Shown here: positions 32,074-40,603 of the stretch, one piece after another
Numbering within the stretch: the first letter of the stretch is position 1
Layout of the letters: each line of letters begins with the position of its first letter
DNA from: JADGHE01 sp035716025
Lineage (GTDB): Bacteria > Pseudomonadota > Alphaproteobacteria > Rhizobiales > Xanthobacteraceae
Assembly (NCBI GenBank): GCA_035716025.1
Contig: DASTKH010000004.1
Coordinates: 32,807 to 96,806, forward strand
DNA: 64,000 bases
Direction of reading: 5' to 3'
The notes under the pieces: model-generated
What the model was told of the DNA's origin: nothing
What the model saw: the letters and a program-made list of their open reading frames with translations, nothing else
The model's database searches: none
Position numbers and translations under genes: made by a program

Positions 32074-33918
32074 ATGCCGCACAGGATTCCTCTTGCCGCC
32101 GTCGCCGCCGTGTCGGGCGCCCGGCCCGCAGGCGATCGGCTCGGCCCGCTTCCCGAATGGGATCTGTCCGACCTTTATCCCGCAATCGACAGTCCCGATG
32201 TCGCGCGCGATCTCGATGGCGCCGCAGCCGACGCCGTCGCCTTCGAGGCCGACTACAAGGGCAAGATTGTCGCCACGGCCGACAAGCCCGGAGGCGGCGC
32301 CGCGCTCGCCGAGGCGGTCCGGCGGTTCGAAACGCTCGAAGAACGGCTCGGGCGGGTGATGGCCTATGCCTCGCTCGTCTATGCCGGCGACACGAGCGAC
32401 ATGCGGCGCGCGAAATTCTATGGTGACGTGCAGGAACGGGTGACCGCCGCCTCGCTGCACCTTCTGTTCTTTACGCTCGAACTCAACCGCATCGAGGATG
32501 CCGCGCTCGAACGCGCGCTGCAGGACCCGGCCTTCGGCCGCTATCGCCCCTGGCTTCGCGAGTTGCGCAAGGAAAAGCCCTATCAACTCGACGACCGGCT
32601 CGAAGAGCTGTTTCATGAGAAGGCTGTCACCGGCTATGCCGCCTGGAATCGCCTGTTCGATGAGACGCTTGCCTCCTTGCGTTTCGATGTGAACGGCGAA
32701 GAGCTGTCGCTCGAGCCCACTTTGAATCTTTTTCAGGACCCTGACCCCGCCAAACGCGAGGCGGCGGCGCACGCGCTCGCGCGGACCTTGGGCGAGAATG
32801 TGCGGCTGTTCGCGCTCGTCACCAACACGCTTGCCAAGGACAAGGAGATTTCCGACCGCTGGCGCGGGTTCAAGGACGTCGCCGATGCGCGCCATCTGTC
32901 GAACAGCGTGGAACGCGAGGTCGTGGACGCCCTGGTCGCAGCCGTGCAGGCCGCCTATCCGCGGCTCTCGCATCGCTATTACCGGCTGAAGGCCCGCTGG
33001 TTCGGCAAGGAGCGGCTTCCGCATTGGGACCGCAATGCGCCGCTGCCGAACGTGCCGCTGCAGACCTATTCTTGGGCCGAGGCGAAAGGCACGGTGCTCG
33101 AAGCCTACGAACGATTTTCGCCGAAAATGGCGGCGATCGCGGATCGCTTCTTCGCGCGCAACTGGATCGATGCGCCGGTACGGCCCGGCAAGCAGTCGGG
33201 CGCCTTCGCCCACCCGACGGTTCCTTCGGTGCATCCTTATGTGCTGCTCAATTACCAGGGCAAGCCGCGCGACGTGATGACGCTTGCGCACGAGCTCGGC
33301 CATGGCGTTCATCAAGTGCTGGCCGCGCCCAACGGGCCGCTGATGGCGCCGACGCCGCTTACGCTTGCCGAGACGGCGAGCGTGTTCGGGGAAATGCTCA
33401 CCTTCCAGGCGCTGCTCGCGCGCACCGCGGACCCGGCGCAGCGCAAGGCGATGCTCGCCGCCAAAGTCGAGGACATGCTCAACACCGTGGTTCGGCAGAT
33501 CGCGTTCTATTCCTTCGAGCGCAAGGTGCATACCGAGCGCAAGCAAGGGGAACTCACGCCCGACCGCATCGGCGAACTGTGGATGAGCGTGCAGGCTGCA
33601 AGCCTGGGCGATGCGATCGAATTGCGGGAGGGCTACGAGACTTTCTGGGCCTATATCCCGCATTTCATCCATTCGCCCTTCTATGTCTATGCCTATGCGT
33701 TCGGCGACTGCCTCGTGAACGCACTCTATGCGGTCTATGAACGCGCATCCGACGGCTTTGCCGAACGCTACCTCGAAATGCTCGCTGCCGGAGGCACGAA
33801 GCATCACTCCGAACTGCTGGCTCCTTTCGGCCTCGATGCCCGCGATCCCGCCTTCTGGGAGGGCGGCCTCACGGTGATCGAGCGGATGATCGGCGAGTTG
33901 GAGACTTTGCGGGCTTGA
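32074..33918 (+). CDS. pepF: M3-family oligoendopeptidase F
   Basis: This cytoplasmic zinc oligopeptidase of 614 residues cleaves short peptides. The zinc motif HELGHG has His406, Glu407 and His410, and the third ligand is the Glu in LAETASVFGEM about 28 residues later. The N-terminal helical domain and YPHFIHSPFYVYAYAFG-like end (IPHFIHSPFYVYAYAFG) are typical of PepF. TGGAGA six bases ahead selects the ATG at 32074; the frame is open from 31912 but overlaps the previous stop and has poor starts. It lies 158 bases after the HTH partner gene and 24 bases before a membrane-protein gene. Confidence 0.92.
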   Translation: MPHRIPLAAVAAVSGARPAGDRLGPLPEWDLSDLYPAIDSPDVARDLDGAAADAVAFEADYKGKIVATADKPGGGAALAEAVRRFETLEERLGRVMAYASLVYAGDTSDMRRAKFYGDVQERVTAASLHLLFFTLELNRIEDAALERALQDPAFGRYRPWLRELRKEKPYQLDDRLEELFHEKAVTGYAAWNRLFDETLASLRFDVNGEELSLEPTLNLFQDPDPAKREAAAHALARTLGENVRLFALVTNTLAKDKEISDRWRGFKDVADARHLSNSVEREVVDALVAAVQAAYPRLSHRYYRLKARWFGKERLPHWDRNAPLPNVPLQTYSWAEAKGTVLEAYERFSPKMAAIADRFFARNWIDAPVRPGKQSGAFAHPTVPSVHPYVLLNYQGKPRDVMTLAHELGHGVHQVLAAPNGPLMAPTPLTLAETASVFGEMLTFQALLARTADPAQRKAMLAAKVEDMLNTVVRQIAFYSFERKVHTERKQGELTPDRIGELWMSVQAASLGDAIELREGYETFWAYIPHFIHSPFYVYAYAFGDCLVNALYAVYERASDGFAERYLEMLAAGGTKHHSELLAPFGLDARDPAFWEGGLTVIERMIGELETLRA

Positions 33919-33942
33919 GGGCGCCGGGGGAAAAGGGGCTTC

Positions 33943-34440
33943 ATGGTCGTCGTCGTTCCGCTTCTCGCCTGGGCCGCCGCTTTGGCCGCGGCCGGAGTCG
34001 CCGTCGCGCGCGGGCCGCGACCGGTGTCGCGCGCGTTCGTGATCGAACGGCTGTTGCGCTACTTGTTCTTCTTCCCCGTCGGGCTGATGGGCCTCTGGGC
34101 CTTCATGGGGCACGTGTTCGTGCCGGAGGAGGCGGCGCGGGGAATTGGCTGGATGCCGAGCCCGTTTCAACGCGAAGTCGGAATGGCCAATCTCGGAATC
34201 GGGATTGCGGGGATTGCCGCTGCCTTCCGTGGCCGCGACTTCCGTCTGGCAACGGCGATCGTGACCGCCTGCTTTCTCATCGGCGCCGGGATCGGACACA
34301 TCTATGAAATCGCCAAGACCGGCAATCTCGCGCCCGGAAACGCCGGGCCAATCCTGTTCACGGATTTTCTCACCCCGCTCGCGCTCATCGTTTTGCTCTC
34401 GATGGAGCGGTCGGATCCCGCGAAAGGGCCTGCCCGCTGA
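33943..34440 (+). CDS. Small integral membrane protein (DUF6790-like)
   Basis: This 165-residue protein has four to five hydrophobic helices: an N-terminal VPLLAWAAALAAAGVAVA, then LLRYLFFFPVGLMGLWAFMGH, MANLGIGIAGIAAAF, FLIGAGIGHIYEIAKTG and a C-terminal one. The motif SPFQREVGMANLG and GAGIGHIYE occur in a family of uncharacterised membrane proteins (DUF6790 as I recall). It starts 24 bases after the peptidase gene, probably co-transcribed. Function unknown. Confidence 0.6.
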   Translation: MVVVVPLLAWAAALAAAGVAVARGPRPVSRAFVIERLLRYLFFFPVGLMGLWAFMGHVFVPEEAARGIGWMPSPFQREVGMANLGIGIAGIAAAFRGRDFRLATAIVTACFLIGAGIGHIYEIAKTGNLAPGNAGPILFTDFLTPLALIVLLSMERSDPAKGPAR

Positions 34441-34557
34441 GGTCGGTGCAGTCGGCCGAACGCAACGCCGCCTCCGCGTCGGTCTCCCGCGACGACCGAG
34501 GGCATTTGGTTTCGCGGCCTCGCGGCCCTATGTGAGGGGCGAACGAGAATTGCGGGA

Positions 34558-35961
34558 ATGACGCAGGCCACCGATCATCCGGACGAAGGCGCCGACCGCG
34601 AGCGCAACCGCCTCGCCGCCCGCGCCGCACGCTATGCCCGCGTCGGCGCGAATGTCGGGGGCGTCGCCGCACGCCTGGCGGCGGCACGCCTCTTCGGCCT
34701 CGAACTCGATCGCGGGCGCAACGCTGCGGAACTTGCGGCGGCTCTCGGCGGGCTCAAGGGCCCGATCATGAAAGTCGCGCAGCTCATGTCGACAATTCCG
34801 GACGTGCTGCCGCCGGAATACACAACGGAGCTCGCCAAATTGCAGAGCCAGGCCCCGCCCATGGGCTGGGCCTTCGTCAAACGCCGCATGACGGCCGAGC
34901 TTGGCGTCGATTGGCAGGCGAAGTTCGCGCGGTTCGATCGGACGCCGGCCGCGGCCGCCTCGCTCGGCCAGGTGCATCGTGCCGTGGCGCTCGAGGGCGC
35001 GCCGCTCGCCTGCAAGCTGCAATATCCGGACATGCAGTCGGCCGTGGAGGCCGATCTACGGCAGCTCGATTGGCTGTTCGCGCTCCATCGCCGGATGGAC
35101 CCCGCGATCGACACGACGGAAATCGCCGAGGAAATCGGCGCGCGGGTGCGCGAGGAACTCGATTACCGCCGGGAGGCGAAGCACGTCGCACTCTACCGGC
35201 GAATGCTTGCCGACCAGCCGCTGGTGCGCGTGCCGCGCGTCTGGCCGAAGCTCTCGACGGGCCGACTCCTCACCCTCGATTGGCTCGAAGGCCAGCCGCT
35301 GCTCGCCTACAAGACGGCGGATCTCGAGACGCGGAACCGCATCGGCACGGCGATGTTCACGGCCTGGTGGTTCCCCTTCAGCCGCTATGGCGTCATCCAC
35401 GGCGATCCGCATCTCGGAAACTACACGATCTTTCACGAGGGGGAGGCCGGGCGGGGCCGGCCCGCCGGCATCAACCTCCTCGACTATGGTTGCATTCGTA
35501 TTTTTCCGGCCCGGTTCGTCGGCGGGGTGGTTGACCTTTACACGGGCCTGTTGCGGGGGGATGACGAGCGGGTGGTGCACGCCTACGAGACCTGGGGCTT
35601 CCGCGGACTCACGCACGAACTGATCGCGATTCTCAACATCTGGGCACGTTTCATCTATGGCCCGCTGCTCGACGACCGGGTGCGTTCAATCGCCGATGGG
35701 GTCGCGCCCTCGGAATACGGCCGGCGCGAGGCGTTTCGGGTCCACCGCGCGCTCAAGGAGAAGGGGCCCGTGCGGGTGCCGCGGGAATTCGTGTTCATGG
35801 ACCGCGCCGCGATTGGCCTCGGTGGGGTTTTCCTTCACCTCGGCGCCGAGCTCAATTTCCATCGCCTGTTCAACGAGGCGATCGAGGACTTTTCCGTGGA
35901 ACGCGTGGCGCGGCGGCAGCGGGAAAGCCTCGCGGCCGTTGGATTGCCCCCGCCGGACTGA
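34558..35961 (+). CDS. ABC1/UbiB-family atypical kinase
   Basis: This 467-residue protein is of the ABC1/AarF family of atypical kinases/ATPases, related to UbiB, which supports ubiquinone synthesis. Present are LGGLKGPIMKVAQLMS (the KxGQ-type signature, here KVAQ), the AAAASLGQVHRA loop, catalytic-loop GVIHGDPHLGNY and metal-binding LLDYG. Unlike E. coli UbiB it lacks C-terminal membrane helices, as do many proteobacterial ABC1 paralogues. No other ubi gene is adjacent. The ATG at 34558 has GCGGGAA just upstream. A UbiB-like lipid-handling role is likely but unproved. Confidence 0.85.
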   Translation: MTQATDHPDEGADRERNRLAARAARYARVGANVGGVAARLAAARLFGLELDRGRNAAELAAALGGLKGPIMKVAQLMSTIPDVLPPEYTTELAKLQSQAPPMGWAFVKRRMTAELGVDWQAKFARFDRTPAAAASLGQVHRAVALEGAPLACKLQYPDMQSAVEADLRQLDWLFALHRRMDPAIDTTEIAEEIGARVREELDYRREAKHVALYRRMLADQPLVRVPRVWPKLSTGRLLTLDWLEGQPLLAYKTADLETRNRIGTAMFTAWWFPFSRYGVIHGDPHLGNYTIFHEGEAGRGRPAGINLLDYGCIRIFPARFVGGVVDLYTGLLRGDDERVVHAYETWGFRGLTHELIAILNIWARFIYGPLLDDRVRSIADGVAPSEYGRREAFRVHRALKEKGPVRVPREFVFMDRAAIGLGGVFLHLGAELNFHRLFNEAIEDFSVERVARRQRESLAAVGLPPPD

Positions 35962-36087
35962 TGCGGAGCCGCTCACGTTTCGGACAGGTGCGCCCGTTCG
36001 TGCTGTGCCGGCGCCCGGACCGTTGCTCTGGCCCGCTATTTGCGATAAGCCCCGCGAGAACCGTCTTGCGAGGCCAGGAGGTAAGCG

Positions 36088-36240
36088 ATGGCCGATCATG
36101 GCCAGGTCGAATACGCGATCGCCGAAGGCAACGACTATGCCGAGCACGAGCGCACATACCGTTTCTTCATCGGCCTCGTGAAATGGGGCATTTATAGCCT
36201 CGCCGTCCTCCTTATCCTGATGGCCTATTTTCTGCTTTGA
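36088..36240 (+). CDS. aa3-type cytochrome c oxidase subunit IV
   Basis: This 50-residue membrane protein has the family pattern MADHGQVEYAIAEGNDYAEH, then one transmembrane helix (WGIYSLAVLLILMAYFLL). Such small subunits bind aa3 oxidases in alphaproteobacteria. AGGAGG lies six bases ahead of the ATG. It sits directly before the transhydrogenase genes (72-base gap), a pairing I recall from other Rhizobiales. The main cox genes are elsewhere. Confidence 0.85.
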   Translation: MADHGQVEYAIAEGNDYAEHERTYRFFIGLVKWGIYSLAVLLILMAYFLL

Positions 36241-36312
36241 CGCCGCGCGCGAGCGCGCTCCGGACCGCCCGGGTCCGGTTGGGTGGGAACTCCAGCAGCC
36301 GAAAGCAACGCC

Positions 36313-37452
36313 ATGAAGATCGCGATTCCGGCCGAGGTTGATCCCGGCGAGCCGCGCGTGGCTGCCACACCCGAGACGGTGAAGAAGTTTGCCGCCTTCG
36401 CCAGCGTTGCCGTCGAGCGCGGGGCGGGCGAGAAGTCCGGGGTTCCGGACGCCGAATACGAAGCCGCCGGGGCAAGCCTTGCGGCGACGGCGGCGGAGGC
36501 TGTTGCCGAGGCCGACATCGTCCTCAAAGTGCGGCGCCCGGCCCCCGAGGAACTCGCCTCTTACCCCCGTGGCGCGGCCGTCGTCGCCATCATGGATCCG
36601 TTCGGCCATCCCGAGGCGCTGAACGCGCTTTCCGGCGCCGGCGTCGTCGCCTTCGCCATGGAATTGATGCCGCGCATCACGCGCGCGCAGGTCATGGACG
36701 TGCTGTCGAGCCAGGCCAACCTCGCCGGCTATCGCGCGGTGATCGACGCCGCGGCCGAATACGGCCGCGCGCTGCCCATGATGATGACGGCCGCCGGCAC
36801 CGTTCCGGCGGCGCGGGTCTTCGTTATGGGCGCGGGGGTGGCGGGGCTGCAGGCCATCGCGACGGCGCGCCGTCTCGGCGCAATCGTCACGGCGACCGAC
36901 GTGCGTCCGGCCGCAAAGGAGCAGGTCGAAAGTCTGGGCGCGAAGTTCGTTGCGGTCGAAGACGAGGAGTTCAAGCAGGCCGAGACGGCCGGCGGCTATG
37001 CGAAGGAAATGTCGAAGGAGTATCAGGCCAAGCAGGCGGCGCTCGTTGCCGAGCACATCCGGCGCCAGGACATCGTCATCACGACCGCCCTGATTCCCGG
37101 CCGGCCGGCGCCGCGCCTGATCTCGAGCGAGATGGTCGCCTCCATGCGGCCCGGCTCGATCATCGTCGACCTTGCGGCCGAGCGGGGCGGCAATGTCGAA
37201 GGCATGCAGCCGGACGCCGTCGTGGAAAGGAACGGCGTCAAGATCATCGGCTATCGCAACGTGGCCGGGCGGCTCGCCGCCACCGCCTCCAGCCTGTACG
37301 CCCGCAATCTCTATGCCTTTGTCGAGACGCTGGTCGACAAGGGCTCCAAAGCCCTGGCGATCAACTGGGACGATGAGATCGTCAAGGCGACGGCGCTGAC
37401 CCGCGACGGCGCGATCGTTCATCCGAGCTTCCAGCCGCGGCCGGCGGCCTAA
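36313..37452 (+). CDS. pntAA: NAD(P) transhydrogenase subunit alpha part 1 (NAD-binding domain dI)
   Basis: This is the soluble NAD(H)-binding domain of the proton-translocating transhydrogenase, which makes NADPH from NADH at the cost of the proton gradient. It has 379 residues from the ATG at 36313 (MKIAIPAEVDPGEPRVAATP). The Rossmann motif FVMGAGVAGLQAIATARRLG and the following TDVRPAAKEQVESLG are clear, and the mobile loop GYAKEMSKEYQAKQAALVAE is present. The three-gene split pntAA-pntAB-pntB is usual in alphaproteobacteria. The next gene begins 13 bases downstream. Confidence 0.95.
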   Translation: MKIAIPAEVDPGEPRVAATPETVKKFAAFASVAVERGAGEKSGVPDAEYEAAGASLAATAAEAVAEADIVLKVRRPAPEELASYPRGAAVVAIMDPFGHPEALNALSGAGVVAFAMELMPRITRAQVMDVLSSQANLAGYRAVIDAAAEYGRALPMMMTAAGTVPAARVFVMGAGVAGLQAIATARRLGAIVTATDVRPAAKEQVESLGAKFVAVEDEEFKQAETAGGYAKEMSKEYQAKQAALVAEHIRRQDIVITTALIPGRPAPRLISSEMVASMRPGSIIVDLAAERGGNVEGMQPDAVVERNGVKIIGYRNVAGRLAATASSLYARNLYAFVETLVDKGSKALAINWDDEIVKATALTRDGAIVHPSFQPRPAA

Positions 37453-37465
37453 GGAGGAAAGGCCG

Positions 37466-37927
37466 ATGACCCCGCAGCAAGCCGCTCTCTGCGCGCAAGC
37501 GCAAAACCCGCAGCAGGCGGCCGATTGCGCGCAGGCCGCGGCGGAGATTGCGCGGCAGGCCGCGCAGGCGGCGAGCGATTATGCGGAACTAGCCGCCGCC
37601 GGCATGCATGCGGCGACGGGGGGCGCCATCGATCCCTTCGTGTTCCGCCTGTCGATCTTCGTTCTCGCGGTCTTCGTCGGCTATTACGTCGTGTGGTCGG
37701 TCACGCCGGCGCTGCACACGCCGCTGATGTCTGTCACGAATGCGATCTCGTCCGTCATCGTGGTCGGGGCTCTGCTCGCCGTCGGCGTCGACGTCACCGG
37801 CGACCAGCATGGATCCGGCTGGGCGCGCGCTTTCGGCTTCGTAGCGCTGATCCTGGCGAGCGTGAACATTTTCGGGGGCTTTCTGGTCACACAGCGCATG
37901 CTGGGCATGTACCAGAAGAAGAAATGA
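37466..37927 (+). CDS. pntAB: NAD(P) transhydrogenase subunit alpha part 2 (membrane)
   Basis: This 153-residue membrane part of the alpha subunit has three to four helices starting at about residue 55 (DPFVFRLSIFVLAVFVGYYVVW, given in parts: FVFRLSIFVLAVFVGYYVV). The core TPLMSVTNAISSVIVVGALL is diagnostic. The N-terminal 54 residues are unusual: rich in Q and A with cysteines (MTPQQAALCAQAQNPQQAAD), longer than in Rhodospirillum. AAGGAGG upstream supports the ATG. It is followed after 43 bases by pntB. Confidence 0.93.
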   Translation: MTPQQAALCAQAQNPQQAADCAQAAAEIARQAAQAASDYAELAAAGMHAATGGAIDPFVFRLSIFVLAVFVGYYVVWSVTPALHTPLMSVTNAISSVIVVGALLAVGVDVTGDQHGSGWARAFGFVALILASVNIFGGFLVTQRMLGMYQKKK

Positions 37928-37970
37928 GGGCGCGCATGCGGGCGGGGCAAGCTAAGGGGAGACGCGGCCG

Positions 37971-39365
37971 ATGAGCGCCAATATCGCGGCCGCGCTCTAT
38001 CTCGTCGCCGCCGTTCTGTTCATCCTGTCCTTGCGCGGACTGTCGAGTCCCGAGTCGAGCCGCCGGGGCAATCTACTCGGCATGGTCGGCATGGCCGTGG
38101 CCGTCGTCACGACCCTCGCCTTGCGGCCGCCGGCAGGTGCATCTGCCTGGTTTCTGGTCATACTCGGCATCGCGATCGGCGGCGGCGTCGGCGCGATGAT
38201 CGCCCGCCGTGTTCCCATGACGGCGATGCCGCAGCTGGTTGCGGCCTTTCACTCGCTCGTCGGCCTCGCCGCGGTGCTGGTTGCGGCGGCGGCGCTCTAT
38301 GAACCCGGCGCCTTCGGCATCGGCAGCCCGGGCGCGATCCATGGCGCAAGCCTCGTCGAAATGTCGCTCGGCGTCGCGATCGGGGCGGTGACGTTCACGG
38401 GCTCGGTGATCGCGTTCCTGAAGCTCGACGGCCGCATGAGCGGCGCGCCCATCCTGCTGCCCATGCGCCATTTCGTGAACCTGGCCTTGGCGGCGCTGCT
38501 CGTGCTGCTCGTCGTTGTATTCGTTCTCACCGAGAGTGCCTTCGTCTTCTGGCTGATTACGCTGACCTCGCTGGCGCTCGGGGTGCTGATCATCATCCCG
38601 ATCGGCGGCGCCGACATGCCGGTCGTCATCTCGATGCTCAACTCCTACTCGGGTTGGGCGGCGGCGGGCATCGGTTTCACGCTCGGCAACACCGCTCTCA
38701 TCATCACGGGGGCGCTGGTCGGCTCTTCGGGTGCGATCCTCTCTTACATCATGTGCAAGGGGATGAATCGCTCGTTCGTCTCCGTCATTCTCGGAGGGTT
38801 CGGAGGAGAGACTGCGGCGGCGGCGGGCGCGCGCGAGACGCGGCCGGTGAAGCAGGGCTCGGCCGAGGACGCCGCTTTCATCATGAAGAACGCCTCGAAG
38901 GTGATCGTCGTGCCGGGCTATGGCATGGCGGTTGCGCAGGCGCAGCACGCCTTGCGGGAAATGGCCGACAAGCTCAAAGCGGAGGGGGTCGAGGTGAAAT
39001 ACGCCATCCACCCTGTCGCCGGCCGCATGCCCGGGCACATGAACGTGCTGCTCGCCGAGGCAAACGTGCCCTATGACGAGGTGTTCGAGCTCGAGGACAT
39101 CAATTCCGAGTTTGCGACCGCCGATGTCGCCTATGTCATCGGCGCAAACGACGTCACCAATCCCGCCGCGAAGACCGATCCGTCCTCCCCGATCTTCGGC
39201 ATGCCGGTGCTTGATGTCGAAAAGGCCAAGACCGTCCTTTTCGTGAAGCGCGGCATGGGCTCCGGCTATGCCGGCGTCGAGAACGAGCTCTTCTTCCGCG
39301 ACAACACGATGATGCTCTTCGGCGACGCCAAGAAGATGACCGAAGAGATCGTCAAGGCCCTCTAG
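37971..39365 (+). CDS. pntB: NAD(P) transhydrogenase subunit beta
   Basis: This subunit (464 residues) holds the rest of the proton channel and the NADP(H)-binding domain dIII. About eight helices occupy residues 1-260, with GGADMPVVISMLNSYSGWA near 205. The dIII domain has VIVVPGYGMAVAQAQHAL, HPVAGRMPGHMNVLLAEA, IGANDVTNPAAKTDPSSPI and VKRGMGSGYAGVEN, all conserved for NADP binding. It completes the pnt operon. A 261-base gap with a candidate stress promoter follows. Confidence 0.96.
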   Translation: MSANIAAALYLVAAVLFILSLRGLSSPESSRRGNLLGMVGMAVAVVTTLALRPPAGASAWFLVILGIAIGGGVGAMIARRVPMTAMPQLVAAFHSLVGLAAVLVAAAALYEPGAFGIGSPGAIHGASLVEMSLGVAIGAVTFTGSVIAFLKLDGRMSGAPILLPMRHFVNLALAALLVLLVVVFVLTESAFVFWLITLTSLALGVLIIIPIGGADMPVVISMLNSYSGWAAAGIGFTLGNTALIITGALVGSSGAILSYIMCKGMNRSFVSVILGGFGGETAAAAGARETRPVKQGSAEDAAFIMKNASKVIVVPGYGMAVAQAQHALREMADKLKAEGVEVKYAIHPVAGRMPGHMNVLLAEANVPYDEVFELEDINSEFATADVAYVIGANDVTNPAAKTDPSSPIFGMPVLDVEKAKTVLFVKRGMGSGYAGVENELFFRDNTMMLFGDAKKMTEEIVKAL

Positions 39366-39537
39366 CCGTAGCGGCGAATCGACGCCGCATCGTCCGGGCG
39401 GCGCGCGCGGGTGGCCTCGGCCCGGCCCCTCCTGTCGGCGGCCGCTCCAAATCCGTTGATGACATGGGCAAAGGGCTCCCGCGAGGCGTCCCGGCCGTCC
39501 TCCGGCCTGGCCCTGCGATGCCGCGCGCGAAAGCTGT

Positions 39538-39562
39538 GGAACTCGCGCATCGGCCGGCGGTT
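39538..39562 (+). promoter_or_regulatory. Candidate EcfG (general stress sigma) promoter
   Basis: The sequence reads GGAAC, 16 bases, then GGTT. The alphaproteobacterial EcfG consensus is GGAAC-N16/17-CGTT, so one base differs. It lies 65 bases upstream of the first gene of the DUF3618/holin cassette, whose relatives are reported in stress regulons. Confidence 0.5.
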
Positions 39563-39626
39563 AGAAGTCCAAATCAAGACGCCACGCGCCCCTGGACGGC
39601 GTGGCGACACGGCCGGGGAACAACAG

Positions 39627-40199
39627 ATGACAACCGATGAACCTGCCGGGCGGGCTCCGATCGCGTCGGGGCCGTCGGCGCAGCTTTCCACGGGAAACGC
39701 GGCAGGCGGCCGCGATTTTCAGCCGCAGCGTTCCGATGACACCCGAGACCGACCGGGCAACCCAGGTGAGGCGGGTGCCTCCGGCGGATCGCCTGAAATG
39801 GCCGGGCAGGACGCCTCGCCTGCGTCCGAAGCAGCCGTGGCCGAGGCGGGCAAGACGGCGGGCGTCGTCGGGCGGATGGCTCGGCGCATGGCCGAGGAGC
39901 AGAAGAAGGCTGGAGCCGAACGGCTCGACGATGTGGTCCGCGTGATCAACCGGGTGGCCGGAGAGCTTGATCGCGAAATGCCGGCGACGGCCAGTTATGT
40001 GCGGGAAGCAGCCTCCGGAATGGAACGCTTCTCTTCCGCCATCCGGGAGCGCAGCGTGGGCGATCTGCTCGACGGCCTCGGCGGCTTCGCGCGGCGCCAG
40101 CCGATGGCCTTTTTCGGCGCGAGCGTACTCGCCGGCCTCGCGCTTTCGCGCTTCCTCAAGAGCTCGGCCCAGGAAGGCGAAGCAGGGAGACCGTCATGA
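39627..40199 (+). CDS. Hypothetical envelope-associated protein (first gene of stress cassette)
   Basis: This 190-residue protein has a disordered N-terminal half rich in G, S, A, P and Q, a helical central part (AAVAEAGKTAGVVGRMARRMAEEQ and DDVVRVINRVAGELDREMPAT, here in pieces) and a C-terminal hydrophobic segment QPMAFFGASVLAGLALSRFL. The layout resembles DUF3618-operon partner proteins that sit on the inner membrane. Its stop overlaps the next ATG by four bases. GGGGAA lies eight bases before the ATG at 39627. No enzymatic motif is seen. Confidence 0.65.
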   Translation: MTTDEPAGRAPIASGPSAQLSTGNAAGGRDFQPQRSDDTRDRPGNPGEAGASGGSPEMAGQDASPASEAAVAEAGKTAGVVGRMARRMAEEQKKAGAERLDDVVRVINRVAGELDREMPATASYVREAASGMERFSSAIRERSVGDLLDGLGGFARRQPMAFFGASVLAGLALSRFLKSSAQEGEAGRPS

Positions 40200-40603
40200 C
40201 AGCCGTACACGAACATCGCCGGACCATTCCGGATGTGGTGAGCGACGTCTTCACGCACCTCACCACCCTGTTCCGCAAGGAAATGCAATTGGCGCGGACC
40301 GAGGTGTCCGAGAAATTCGGCCAAGCGCTCTCCGGCATGGTGATGCTGGTGATCGGGGCCGTGCTCCTCATCCCGGCATTGGTCATTCTGCTGATGGCGG
40401 GCGTGACCGCCCTCACGGAGGCCGGTCTCGAATCCTATTGGGCCTCGCTCATCGTCGGCGGGATCGCCCTCCTCATCGGCGCAATTCTCGCGCTTGTCGG
40501 CCTTTCGCGGCTCAAAGCCGAAAATCTCGCGCCCTCCCGTACGATCGACCAGCTGCAACGCGATGCGGCGATCGCGAAGAACCAGATCGGGGTGAGCCCA
40601 TGA
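40196..40603 (+). CDS. Phage-holin-superfamily membrane protein (PF07332 type)
   Basis: This 135-residue protein has an amphipathic N-terminal part (VFTHLTTLFRKEMQLARTEV) and two transmembrane helices (MVMLVIGAVLLIPALVILLM; ASLIVGGIALLIGAILALVG). This is the chromosomal 'phage holin family' type, not a lysis holin; members are found in stress-induced operons of actinobacteria and alphaproteobacteria. It is coupled by four-base ATGA overlaps to both neighbours. There are no phage genes nearby. Confidence 0.75.
   Translation: MTAVHEHRRTIPDVVSDVFTHLTTLFRKEMQLARTEVSEKFGQALSGMVMLVIGAVLLIPALVILLMAGVTALTEAGLESYWASLIVGGIALLIGAILALVGLSRLKAENLAPSRTIDQLQRDAAIAKNQIGVSP

Noticed and set aside
40196..40603. 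Prophage lysis gene
   Set aside because: The holin-superfamily protein is in a DUF3618 stress cassette with no other phage genes, integrase or att repeats.
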